In this document: piece after piece, positions 1 to 6,776 of the stretch
How positions within the stretch are numbered: position 1 is the stretch's first letter
Layout of the letters: each line of letters begins with the position of its first letter
From: Bacteroidota bacterium
Lineage (GTDB): Bacteria; Bacteroidota; Bacteroidia; NS11-12g; UBA9320
Direction: 5' to 3'
Assembly: GCA_003485825.1 (NCBI GenBank)
Contig: DNHN01000194.1
Span: 1 to 7,547, forward strand
Length of the DNA: 7,547 nt
Translations under genes and position numbers: made by a program
The notes under the pieces: model-generated
What the model saw: only the letters and a program-made list of their open reading frames with translations
Told to the model about the DNA's origin: nothing
Database searches by the model: none

Positions 1-68
1 TAATGTTCAAATGCCCAAGGGTAATTAAACGGTTTGTAGTACTCTCTTTCTTCTAATAAATTACTCAT
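1..68 (-). CDS. nrdB: Ribonucleotide reductase small (beta) subunit, N-terminal 22 codons only (cut by window edge)
   Basis: Reading leftward from the ATG at 68-66, the frame is open to the window edge and encodes 22 residues beginning MSNLLEEREYYKPFNYPWAF. The YKPFxYPWAFE signature is typical of the extreme N-terminus of class Ia NrdB proteins, which carry the di-metal/tyrosyl-radical cofactor that drives catalysis in NrdA. The start is well supported: an AGGAGA SD sequence lies at 83-78, nine bases upstream, and the ATG overlaps the TGA stop of the thioredoxin gene in an ATGA junction, so translation is probably coupled. The position after nrdA and a thioredoxin gene supports the call. The catalytic residues lie outside the window, so activity cannot be judged. 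The identification rests on a short peptide plus context. Confidence 0.83.
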   Translation of the reverse strand, partial: MSNLLEEREYYKPFNYPWAFEH

Positions 69-319
69 GAATATACATCTCCTAACCAGGCTTCTATATC
101 AGCCTTACTTTTGACACCAGAAAAGCGTTTTAAAGCTTTTCCAGTGGCATCTACCAAAATTACTGTAGGTACACCACGTACCCCATATGATCGTGCTAGT
201 ACTTGTTCTTGATCGACATCCATTGCCTCAACGGGGACAGGTAAATCTATCTCCTCTAATGTCTTCGTCAACACTTTACAAGGGTTACACCAATCTGCAC
301 TAAACTTTAATAATTTCAT
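65..319 (-). CDS. Short thioredoxin-like protein, probable reductant of the phage ribonucleotide reductase
   Basis: An 84-residue cytoplasmic thioredoxin-fold protein. The redox site is W10-C11-N12-P13-C14, close to the WCGPC of thioredoxins, and the conserved cis-proline is P51 in GVPTV. A DVD segment (34-36) precedes a YGVRGVPT stretch (45-52), which is standard thioredoxin layout. It is shorter than E. coli TrxA (108 aa) and similar in size to T4 NrdC (87 aa), lacking most of the first strand and helix. I chose ATG 319 rather than the in-frame GTG at 331, which would add four residues, because a GAGGG SD sequence sits at 329-325 five bases before it. The gene lies one base after the nrdA stop and overlaps the nrdB start. 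By inference it re-reduces the C-terminal CLAC cysteine pair of NrdA after each turnover. A glutaredoxin-like role is less likely given the CxPC motif. Confidence 0.9.
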   Translation of the reverse strand: MKLLKFSADWCNPCKVLTKTLEEIDLPVPVEAMDVDQEQVLARSYGVRGVPTVILVDATGKALKRFSGVKSKADIEAWLGDVYS

Positions 320-320
320 C

Positions 321-2090
321 CTATCCCTCACACGCTAAGCATTCGTTCTCATCAACTGCATCTAGAACATACTGTCTCAAAGCTTGCTCTGACACATTGT
401 CTGCTCTTTTCACTGCCTCACTACGAAGATAGTATAAAGTCTTTACACCTTTCTTCCAAGCACTCATATGAATGGCATGCAGCTCTTGCTTTGATACATT
501 GCCAGGGAAGAACACATTCAAAGACTGGCTCTGACAGATGTACTGTTGACGATCTGCGGCATGTTGTATAACCCATTTCTGATCTATCTCTACGCCTGTT
601 TTAAACACATCTTTCGTATGTTGATCTAAGAAGTCTAGATGCTGCACGCTTCCGCCTTTTGTCATTATACTAGACCAAACCTCAGCTGTATCCATATCCA
701 ACTCCTGCAGAGCGTGTTCCAGATACTCGTTTTTAAGCAGACTAGATCCTGACTTAGTTTTTTGAGTAAAGGCATTAGCGCGATAAGGCTCGATGCTAGG
801 GCTAGTGTTACCACAAATAATACTGCTACTGGCATTAGGAGCAACGGCCAACAAATGGGCATTACGTACTCCATAACCGATACCGTCTGGGCATTCTCCT
901 CTTTCTTCTGCGAGTTGTTTTGTTGCACGTACTGCCTCCGATTTTATTCTTTTAAACATTGTGTGATTTGAGCTTGCTGCCCACATACTTTCAAAAGGAA
1001 TATCTTGTCGCTGTAAATAAGCATGAAAGCCCATTGCACCTAAACCGATACTTCTTTCACGTTCTGCACTTAACTTTGCTCGGTAAAGCTCATCAGGTGC
1101 GTTATCAATAAAGTAAGTTAAAACATTATCTAACATTCGTACTAAATCAGGAATGAATTGATCGTTGTCGCACCACTCGTCGTACTCTTCAAGGTTGACG
1201 CTCGACAGGCAACAAACTGCAGTACGTTCTGCACTTGTCGCAAGTGTTATCTCAGAACATAGATTTGAGTGGTGTACCTGTAGACCTAAATCTTTCTGAA
1301 ATTGGGGTAAAGCGTCTTGAACCGTATCCTTAAACATAATATAAGGTTCGCCAGTTTCAACACGGTTTTGGATAAGTTTAACCCAAAGTGTCTTCGCTGA
1401 TACAGTTTTCGTAACTTTACCACTGTGAGGATCTACTAGATCCCAGGAATCGTCGAAGCCTTCTACAAGAGTGGCTTGTTCGATTATTTTCATAAAGTCG
1501 TCGCCAACCACAACACCATGATGAACATTAACAGACTTTCTATTAACATCTCCACCTGTTGGTTTACGAACGTCCAAAAACTCTTCAATCTCTGGATGAT
1601 TAACTTCTAGATAACCTGCATAACTTCCTCGTCTTGTAACACCTTGTGAAAAAGCTAACATCTCTGCATCAACTACTTTAATGAACGGGATTACTCCAGT
1701 ACTCTCTGACCCCGCAGAGGTTTTAGATCCAACACTGCGTACGTCACTCCAAGAACCGCCTATACCGCCTCCAACAGAAGAAAGAAACGCATTCTCCGTA
1801 TAATGACCTGTAAGACCTTGTCTGCTATCCTCTACAAAGTTTAAAAAGCAGCTAATAGGTAAACCACGCTTACTGCCACCATTGCTAAGAACAGGAGTAG
1901 AAAACATAAACCAAAGTTTACTAGCATAGTCATACAGTCTTTGTGCGTGTGCATCATCGTCCGAAAAGGCTTTAGCAGCCCTAGCAAATGCATCTTGAGG
2001 AGAAGTCTCTCCTTCTAGTAAGTATCTGTCTTCTAGAGTTTTTATGCTAAACTCTGAAAGGTACTTGTCTCTGTTATAATCAATCTTCAT
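321..2090 (-). CDS. nrdA: Class I ribonucleoside-diphosphate reductase large (alpha) subunit, compact form without ATP cone
   Basis: A 589-residue catalytic subunit that reduces ribonucleoside diphosphates to deoxy forms for phage DNA synthesis. Visible motifs: TPVLSNGGSKRGLPISC ending in C81, the first active-site cysteine; the GGGIG loop at 107-111; N276-L-C278-S-E280, the N/thiyl-C/E catalytic set; C293 in CCLSSVNL, the partner of C81; GxMGFHAYL near 351-359; NASSS at 419-423; the radical-transfer tyrosine pair Y553-Y554 in TLYYLRSE; and the C-terminal redox tail with C584 and C587 (CLAC). E. coli NrdA is 761 aa. The missing length is largely the N-terminal ATP cone: this protein has only about 60 residues before the TPVLSN motif. 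ATG 2090 has AAGGA at 2105-2101 and overlaps the exonuclease stop by 11 bases, implying coupled translation. No intron or intein interrupts it. Confidence 0.96.
   Translation of the reverse strand: MKIDYNRDKYLSEFSIKTLEDRYLLEGETSPQDAFARAAKAFSDDDAHAQRLYDYASKLWFMFSTPVLSNGGSKRGLPISCFLNFVEDSRQGLTGHYTENAFLSSVGGGIGGSWSDVRSVGSKTSAGSESTGVIPFIKVVDAEMLAFSQGVTRRGSYAGYLEVNHPEIEEFLDVRKPTGGDVNRKSVNVHHGVVVGDDFMKIIEQATLVEGFDDSWDLVDPHSGKVTKTVSAKTLWVKLIQNRVETGEPYIMFKDTVQDALPQFQKDLGLQVHHSNLCSEITLATSAERTAVCCLSSVNLEEYDEWCDNDQFIPDLVRMLDNVLTYFIDNAPDELYRAKLSAERERSIGLGAMGFHAYLQRQDIPFESMWAASSNHTMFKRIKSEAVRATKQLAEERGECPDGIGYGVRNAHLLAVAPNASSSIICGNTSPSIEPYRANAFTQKTKSGSSLLKNEYLEHALQELDMDTAEVWSSIMTKGGSVQHLDFLDQHTKDVFKTGVEIDQKWVIQHAADRQQYICQSQSLNVFFPGNVSKQELHAIHMSAWKKGVKTLYYLRSEAVKRADNVSEQALRQYVLDAVDENECLACEG
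325..329 (-). promoter_or_regulatory. Shine-Dalgarno sequence that fixes the thioredoxin start
   Basis: GAGGG read on the minus strand, five bases upstream of ATG 319, inside the last codons of nrdA. It overlaps the alternative GTG at 331-329, which makes that GTG an unlikely start. Confidence 0.7.
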
Positions 2091-2919
2091 TTATTAGTTT
2101 TCCTTCGATGTCGTTTATATTCTCGACTCCTATTGCATCATCGCAATATGTTAGTAAATCCATCAGTTCATAATTCTTTAGTATCTGTTCTGCGTGTAAG
2201 TTTACAGATTGTATATATTTATACGAGCCGCCTAAAGGAACTGCATCGTACACACTCATTGCGTCTCCGAACTGCTCGATGAGACTTTGAGCACGCTTTG
2301 GCCCTACTCCTGGGATGCCTGGGACGTTGTCCCCTTTATCCCCAGTTAGGCACTTCAAAGATATATACTCTTCCATAGATACATCGTAGTGGTCTGACCA
2401 ATTAGCTTTAGTAACTTCTTTTCTAGTAACATACGAGAAGCGTGACACTGTGTCATTAATTAGTAAGTCCCAATCTCGGTCACTAGATACTAGCCATACT
2501 TTATCTAGTCCGTAGCGAGTTTGAAATTTTACTAGGTGAGCTGCAATGTCATCAGCCTCTACACCGTCGTAACGTAATACAGGATACATGTTCTCTAAAG
2601 CTGCTAAAGTCTTTTCGTACTCTTGGAAGAACAACTTAAACGCTGCAGCCTCCTCTTCGGTCTGTTCAGCATACTTCTCTTTCCGATTCATCTTGTAGCC
2701 AGGATCAAGCTTCTTTCTATAAGAAGAGGATCCTTGGTCTGCTGTGATTATGATCTTCTCACAGTTGTATGAAGTAGCTAATGATTGTACTGTTCCTATA
2801 TACTCTTGTACAAAGTCTGTCTTTCCGTTGTGCTTCCAGCGAAACGCTAAGTTAAGTGCGTCTACTACAAGTGTGGTACCTTCATCTTTTTGGAGCTTTT
2901 TACTAAAGTCAAAAGCCAT
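2080..2919 (-). CDS. 5'-3' exonuclease / flap endonuclease, T5 D15-like
   Basis: A 279-residue FEN-family structure-specific nuclease that removes 5' flaps and RNA primers and acts on branched DNA. Numbered from ATG 2919: metal-binding D20 (VVDALN), D61 (TADQG), E121/D123/D124 (GVEADD), D147/D149 (SSDRDWD), and D194/D197 in TGDKGDNVPGIPGVG, the helix-3-turn-helix DNA-binding region (about 188-218). P73-G-Y75-K76-x-N-R79 matches the helical-arch segment of T5 D15 that contains its Tyr82, Lys83 and Arg86. From memory, T5 D15 (291 aa) is similar along the full length, including FRxKHN, IQSLA-like and VSRFSxxTR blocks. I preferred ATG 2919, with GGAG at 2933-2930, over an upstream ATG at 2976 that would add 19 very basic residues and overlap the preceding nuclease gene. 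The end overlaps nrdA by 11 bases. Confidence 0.95.
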   Translation of the reverse strand: MAFDFSKKLQKDEGTTLVVDALNLAFRWKHNGKTDFVQEYIGTVQSLATSYNCEKIIITADQGSSSYRKKLDPGYKMNRKEKYAEQTEEEAAAFKLFFQEYEKTLAALENMYPVLRYDGVEADDIAAHLVKFQTRYGLDKVWLVSSDRDWDLLINDTVSRFSYVTRKEVTKANWSDHYDVSMEEYISLKCLTGDKGDNVPGIPGVGPKRAQSLIEQFGDAMSVYDAVPLGGSYKYIQSVNLHAEQILKNYELMDLLTYCDDAIGVENINDIEGKLINED

Positions 2920-2926
2920 GATTTTT

Positions 2927-2934
2927 CTTCTCCC
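2927..2934 (-). promoter_or_regulatory. Shine-Dalgarno sequence for the preferred flap endonuclease start
   Basis: GGGAGAAG on the minus strand, with its GGAG core ten bases upstream of ATG 2919, in the 31-base gap after the nuclease stop. A second SD-like AGGAGA at 2994-2989 stands 12 bases before the alternative ATG at 2976, so the longer form cannot be fully excluded. Confidence 0.6.
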
Positions 2935-2950
2935 GAGCTGTCTAACGCAG

Positions 2951-3409
2951 CTACCTCTTGATAATGTTCGTCTCATGAATAAAGTGTATCTCCTCTTGTG
3001 CCAGCCACTCCTCGGCTAACATAACATAGCACCCCAACCAATTGATATGAATATATTTAGTATTCTTAGGTAATTCATCTACTACTACGAATACCTTTGA
3101 TCTGTTATACTTGAAGAACAACATAGGCTCCTGGTCTCCGCCTTTTGCCTGTTGAACTACCTTCTTCCACCAACGAATAAGATTATTAGTCTTTTCAGCC
3201 GTAAACAGCTTATCAGTTAATGGAGAATCTGCATAGTTCTTTATCTCTATGCAGTACTTATTGGCTTCTCTGGGTACGTACAAATCCCCCTTTAAATATT
3301 CTAAAGCCCCCGAAGCGGGGACTCTCTCGAACTTTAAGCCTGTGCTCTCTCTTAACATATCCCTTACTAAGTACTCACCTCTGGCACCTTTTGCTCTCGA
3401 ATCTACCAT
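2951..3409 (-). CDS. Small PD-(D/E)XK nuclease, Holliday-junction-resolvase-like
   Basis: A 152-residue protein with the layout of archaeal Hjc-type resolvases and related PD-(D/E)XK nucleases. K7-G8-x-R10-G11-E12 at the N-terminus supplies the first acidic residue on helix 1. An RVPASGALEY stretch (29-38) resembles the R-x-P-x-SG loop of Hjc. K40-G41-D42 precedes the strand ending in I54-E55-I56-K57, the D...ExK catalytic set. The C-terminal half has a hydrophobic strand (VFVVVDEL, about 110-117) and a tail ending EEIHFIHETNIIKR. The gene overlaps the SbcC-like stop by 7 bases and has only a weak SD, so it probably depends on coupled translation. By inference it cuts branched recombination or replication intermediates alongside the neighbouring SbcCD and flap endonuclease. 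The T5 D14 gene may be the positional equivalent. Another nuclease role, such as host DNA breakdown, remains possible. Confidence 0.82.
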   Translation of the reverse strand: MVDSRAKGARGEYLVRDMLRESTGLKFERVPASGALEYLKGDLYVPREANKYCIEIKNYADSPLTDKLFTAEKTNNLIRWWKKVVQQAKGGDQEPMLFFKYNRSKVFVVVDELPKNTKYIHINWLGCYVMLAEEWLAQEEIHFIHETNIIKR

Positions 3410-5202
3410 TCTAGTTTACTCACATTTCCATCTTTGACAACTTCTATCTTATCCAACAGCGGGTGCGTCCAGCCGTGTGATACTATATAGGTGTTCAGTT
3501 CATCTTCTTTTATTAACAATTCTACCATCTTTTCTCTACCTACCTCATCTAATACATTGATGACTTCATCTAGAAACAATATATTGATTTTAGACTTTGA
3601 TATACTACTCATTAGTTTGCGTATCGCAATAAGAGTAGCAGTGTTTACCCTTGCTAGTTCTCCAGATGAAAGTGCAAGAATATCAACAGTGTTACCGTTG
3701 TCCGTAATTTCTACGTTTAACTTGTCCTTTTCTACATTGAACCCTAAAGTAAACCTACCATCTGATAACTCTGCAAGATAAGTATTAGCTACATCTTCTA
3801 GCTCTACCACTAGGTTTTCTATCTTGTACGCCAGTAATCCGTTAGTACTGAATGACTTCTTTAGTACCTCTAGATTTGCATCTAACTGCGCGTGTTGATT
3901 CAGAGTCTTAGTGGCTTCTCCTAGCTGTGTGATAAAGTTTTGCGTCTGTTCCTGTATAACTTGTATACGAGTATTACGCTTGGTAATGGCAGTATTCTGA
4001 TCAGTTAAGAGCCGTATCTCATCTCTTTTAATTTTAAGTCTAGCACTAAGGTTCTCTACCTCTACTAGTAGGTCACTCTCAGACACTAGCTTAGTAGGTA
4101 AACTTCGGTCTATAGACCTAAATAGGTCACTCCATTTTCTCTCTAAATCTAAGGCCTGCTGTACTTTTTGATTAGTAAAGTTAGCGCCTTCTATTACGCC
4201 TTCTAATACTTCAATCTCTATATCGCAAGAGTCTCTTTGTGCAATCTCAGTAGAAATTAAGTCACGTCTAAACTCTTCATTGATAGGTTGATCACATACG
4301 TGACAACTGCTTTTTAACTTAACTATCTTCTCTAACGACTTTACTGCCTGTAGTCTCTTGGCCTTTACTGCGTATAAAGCCTCTTTATGTTCCGTAGTAG
4401 GTACTTTCTCTCCAGGAGAGCCTGCCTGGGCCTTAGCTAAATCTACATCCTTTAGCATAGTTACTAGACTATTATTTTTTGATATTTTATTATTATTTTC
4501 AGTGATATTTTTAATTTCTAAAGATAAAGTACTTAATTGCTTCTCGTCTTCTTCCGTAGAAATATCAATATTTATCAAAGGAAGTATATTGGTATCACTC
4601 AATTTATTGTCTGTCAACCACTTATCTATCGTTGCAATCTTTGCTTGAACCGAAGAAACCAAGGAGCTAGTCTCTTTGGAGGCCTCTTTGAATATATCGA
4701 ACAACTCGACGTATTCTTCAAGATGTAATAGGTCAATCAAGAACTTCTTTCTATTAGAGTCAGTAGCTGTAAGAAACTGCAGACTCGCATTAGTATTTTG
4801 GTATACTAACTGAGAAAAGGTCTTGAAGTCTACCCCTATTATCTCTTGTAATGTTTTGTAAGTATTAGTAGCTGTATGACTAGATATGTCTTCACCATTG
4901 TGCTCTAATTTTACCTTTACAGAATTTTTTCTGTTTATAGATATTTTGTACTCATTGGCTCCTTTTGAGAATTCCAATGATATACTATACCCATCGTTTA
5001 CGTATCTATTAGGTATATCTGCTTTCTTGATACCTTTAGAGTTTTTGTTATATAATGCTTCCTCTATAATTAACGGGATGGAAGACTTTCCCATCCCGTT
5101 AGTACCAATGATCTGCGTTACTGTATTGGCATCGAGGTTCAACTCGTTACCAGCACCGTAACTAAAGCAGTTATCCCAGTTGAGCTTTTTGAGAGTAATC
5201 AT
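3403..5202 (-). CDS. SbcC/Rad50-like (T4 gp46-like) ATPase subunit of the recombination exonuclease
   Basis: A 599-residue SMC-like ATPase that with the SbcD-like protein forms the complex resecting DNA ends for recombination-dependent replication. N-terminal half-domain: NCFSYG at 11-16, Walker A GTNGMGKSS at 33-41, and a probable Q-loop at Q135. About residues 165-460 look like the coiled-coil arms. The zinc hook C300-H-V-C303 is almost exactly at the centre, as expected for antiparallel arms. C-terminal half-domain: signature LSSGE at 511-515, Walker B ILFLDE at 541-546, D-loop LDEVG at 551-555, and H-loop histidine H576 in VSHGW. At about 600 aa it is similar to T4 gp46 (560 aa) and far shorter than E. 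coli SbcC (1048 aa), so the arms are short. ATG 5202 has AGGA seven bases upstream and overlaps the SbcD-like gene by 32 bases. Residues 231-245 are Asn-rich and AT-rich in sequence. Confidence 0.95.
   Translation of the reverse strand: MITLKKLNWDNCFSYGAGNELNLDANTVTQIIGTNGMGKSSIPLIIEEALYNKNSKGIKKADIPNRYVNDGYSISLEFSKGANEYKISINRKNSVKVKLEHNGEDISSHTATNTYKTLQEIIGVDFKTFSQLVYQNTNASLQFLTATDSNRKKFLIDLLHLEEYVELFDIFKEASKETSSLVSSVQAKIATIDKWLTDNKLSDTNILPLINIDISTEEDEKQLSTLSLEIKNITENNNKISKNNSLVTMLKDVDLAKAQAGSPGEKVPTTEHKEALYAVKAKRLQAVKSLEKIVKLKSSCHVCDQPINEEFRRDLISTEIAQRDSCDIEIEVLEGVIEGANFTNQKVQQALDLERKWSDLFRSIDRSLPTKLVSESDLLVEVENLSARLKIKRDEIRLLTDQNTAITKRNTRIQVIQEQTQNFITQLGEATKTLNQHAQLDANLEVLKKSFSTNGLLAYKIENLVVELEDVANTYLAELSDGRFTLGFNVEKDKLNVEITDNGNTVDILALSSGELARVNTATLIAIRKLMSSISKSKINILFLDEVINVLDEVGREKMVELLIKEDELNTYIVSHGWTHPLLDKIEVVKDGNVSKLEW
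5071..5101. repeat. 11-bp perfect inverted repeat (hairpin) inside the SbcC-like Walker A codons
   Basis: Arm taacgggatgg (5071-5081) is exactly complementary to ccatcccgtta (5091-5101), with a nine-base loop. It covers codons for residues 35-44 of the SbcC-like protein, including the P-loop lysine and serines. On the mRNA (minus) strand the stem is UAACGGGAUGG paired with CCAUCCCGUUA. The downstream bases AUUAUAG are not a U-run, so it is not a standard intrinsic terminator. It may slow ribosomes, act as an RNA-processing site, or be a by-product of codon choice. Confidence 0.85.
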
Positions 5203-6130
5203 TGTAAGTTCCTATAATATCGGGGATTTTTTCTTCTTCTATTTCTAATATGTAGATTAAGTATTCTGCTAACTCTTCCTCTATCGTCATATCGGCACCA
5301 ATAACTAGACTGGTTTCTGTATTTCGTTTAACTACTTTCTTATCTAACAGATCTGAGTCTTTTACGTTTGCCAAATCCTGAATATCACCTTCTACCTCAT
5401 AGATAGTGTGGTCATACTCGGTGGAAATCATAGCGTCTGTGTTAGATACTGTTTTTCTTAGTAGTTGAGGCAACTTGAAAGGATACCACAACCAATCCCA
5501 GGTATCTTCTGAAATCAGTAAGTAGCCTGTTTCTACTTTATTCCTGTGGAACGAAGTAGTCATAGGGCTACCAGGGTATACTATATTTCTTTGGGTATTG
5601 CTATGTGAATGTAAATCACCCGCAAATACTACAGGAAACTCATCAAACATATCTAGATTTACTTCTGGTTTAACATGGGGAGGTATCTCTCCTCGCACAT
5701 GGGTAAACAAAGGTTGGGAAGCGTCAAAATGATCAATAATACCTTTACGATGCAAGTCTGCATAAGGAAGTATACCGAATCCTAGATCTTCATCTATGTA
5801 GGATATATCTATCACTGTTACTAAAGGGTTTATATCTTTTGAGGCTTTTTTGAGGTTAGTAAAGAACGTTTTATGTTTCTTAGTTGCTTCATGATTCCCG
5901 TCATATATTATGGTAGGTATCTGAACATTCCTAATAAATAGGAAATACAACTCAAGCTCTTCCATTGTCGGCAACCTATCAAATAGGTCGCCTCCAATGA
6001 TGTGCATATTACACTCTTTTTCTAACTCATGAACCTGTTTGAAGAACATTTTATACCTGTTCTTCGCCCAGTCAACTGGGACATTCTTCTGCCCTAGTTT
6101 AATATGCCAATCTGCTGTGAATAGTATCAT
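5171..6130 (-). CDS. SbcD/Mre11-like (T4 gp47-like) nuclease subunit of the recombination exonuclease
   Basis: A 319-residue calcineurin-like metallophosphoesterase that supplies the nuclease activity of the SbcCD/gp46-gp47-type complex. Metal-binding motifs appear in canonical order: D7-W-H9 (DxH), G47-D48-L-F-D51 (GDxxD), G78-N79-H80-E81 (GNHE), H144 in FTHVRGE, and G171-D172-L-H174-S-H176 (GDxHxH). YPGSPM (about 185-190) follows, as in SbcD/Mre11 proteins. The C-terminal third (about 215-319) is acidic, lacks recognisable catalytic motifs and probably contacts the coiled-coil base of the ATPase subunit. It is close in size to T4 gp47 (339 aa) and shorter than E. coli SbcD (400 aa). It starts 6 bases after the ssDNA-binding protein stop with an AGGA about 12 bases upstream, and its last 32 bases overlap the partner ATPase gene, consistent with balanced co-expression. 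Confidence 0.95.
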   Translation of the reverse strand: MILFTADWHIKLGQKNVPVDWAKNRYKMFFKQVHELEKECNMHIIGGDLFDRLPTMEELELYFLFIRNVQIPTIIYDGNHEATKKHKTFFTNLKKASKDINPLVTVIDISYIDEDLGFGILPYADLHRKGIIDHFDASQPLFTHVRGEIPPHVKPEVNLDMFDEFPVVFAGDLHSHSNTQRNIVYPGSPMTTSFHRNKVETGYLLISEDTWDWLWYPFKLPQLLRKTVSNTDAMISTEYDHTIYEVEGDIQDLANVKDSDLLDKKVVKRNTETSLVIGADMTIEEELAEYLIYILEIEEEKIPDIIGTYNDYSQKAQLG

Positions 6131-6136
6131 ACTACT

Positions 6137-6772
6137 TTAAAATCCTACTTTGAATTCGTCTTCTAAAGATTCATCTACATTATCATCGCTACCTTTACGG
6201 ATGCGATCAAGAAGCTCTTTCTGAGCGTCTGGAGTAGGTCGAGCCATTACTAGATCCATTGATTTAAGATCTTTGATAGCTGCTAACTCATCGTCTTCCA
6301 AAGCGCGAGTTTTGCACTTTAACGCCTGTAGTTGATACTCTACGTTGTATGCTAGAGGGCCAGTCTTGACTCGTTTAAAGGTAATATCCCAGCCTGATTC
6401 TACGTCTGTAGGGTCGCCCAAGTCTTCAGCAGCTGTGATTACTTGTTCCCATAATTTTTTCTTCAAGTTTAGTACTTTAACTTGACCATCTTTAGGATCG
6501 ATACACTGGGTAGCATAAGACCAACCACATTTAAGGTCAGGGTAATACTCACGAACCCAGTCTTTTTCTTTGTTAGTAAACGCTTCTGCGTCACGGTCAA
6601 AAGAAAGACACTCTAAAGGTAGATTTTTGTCGTTCTCGCCTTTAACCCAGTAAACATAACGTGCAAGAATATCACCAACGATACGAACTTTATTGTCGCC
6701 GTCTACGTACTTGTAAGAGTTGTTTGAGGATTTTTGTGCTGAACCTTTTTGCTTATTGAATGAAATTGCCAT
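6137..6772 (-). CDS. Phage single-stranded DNA-binding protein
   Basis: A 211-residue protein that fits the gp32-type phage ssDNA-binding family and would coat ssDNA during replication and recombination. Seen: a basic, polar N-terminus (KQKGSAQKSSNNS, 7-19); a DGDNKVRIVGDILARYVYW block (24-42) typical of the first OB-fold strands; a central region with aromatic and basic residues, including GWSYATQC (83-90), LGDPTDVESGWDITFKRVKTG (118-138, a pattern I recall from many phage SSBs) and YQLQALKCK (146-154); and an acidic tail (about 196-208, DDNVDESLEDEF) ending in phenylalanine. The cysteines (C55, C82, C90, C153) do not form an obvious zinc site like that of T4 gp32. I chose ATG 6772 over an in-frame ATG at 6823, which would overlap the previous gene, because GGAG sits at 6787-6784. 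It comes 4 bases after the preceding stop. Confidence 0.83.
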   Translation of the reverse strand: MAISFNKQKGSAQKSSNNSYKYVDGDNKVRIVGDILARYVYWVKGENDKNLPLECLSFDRDAEAFTNKEKDWVREYYPDLKCGWSYATQCIDPKDGQVKVLNLKKKLWEQVITAAEDLGDPTDVESGWDITFKRVKTGPLAYNVEYQLQALKCKTRALEDDELAAIKDLKSMDLVMARPTPDAQKELLDRIRKGSDDNVDESLEDEFKVGF

Positions 6773-6776
6773 TGTT

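Noticed and set aside
60..77. Five-codon mini-frame starting at ATG 77, overlapping the nrdB SD
   Set aside because: It arises from the GAGATG sequence of the SD itself and stops after MYIHE. Nothing supports its translation.
320..331. GTG start adding MRDR to the thioredoxin
   Set aside because: The GTG overlaps the GAGGG SD sequence that serves ATG 319.
665..928. Second minus-strand open frame overlapping nrdA in another frame
   Set aside because: It is a shadow of the nrdA catalytic region, with hydrophobic nonsense composition and no recognisable motif.
762..971. Plus-strand open frame within nrdA
   Set aside because: It lies antisense to conserved nrdA motifs, has Cys/Phe-rich low-information content, and has no context on the plus strand.
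321..2090. Possible intron or intein in nrdA, as often found in phage nrd genes
   Set aside because: The motifs run in order at normal spacing with no insertion, and the frame is continuous.
3308..3320. Short GC hairpin (ccccg-aag-cgggg) in the nuclease gene
   Set aside because: Only 5 bp, within codons of the PASG loop and without a U-run, so not a credible terminator.
3491..5161. Several plus-strand open frames antisense to the SbcC-like gene
   Set aside because: All are Ser/Phe/Leu-rich complements of Glu/Lys-rich coding sequence, a common artefact. The minus-strand gene has complete ATPase motifs.
6067..6080. Near-palindrome cccagtcaactggg in the SbcD-like gene
   Set aside because: Six-base arms inside coding sequence for PVDW, with no second copy noticed; too weak to call an operator.
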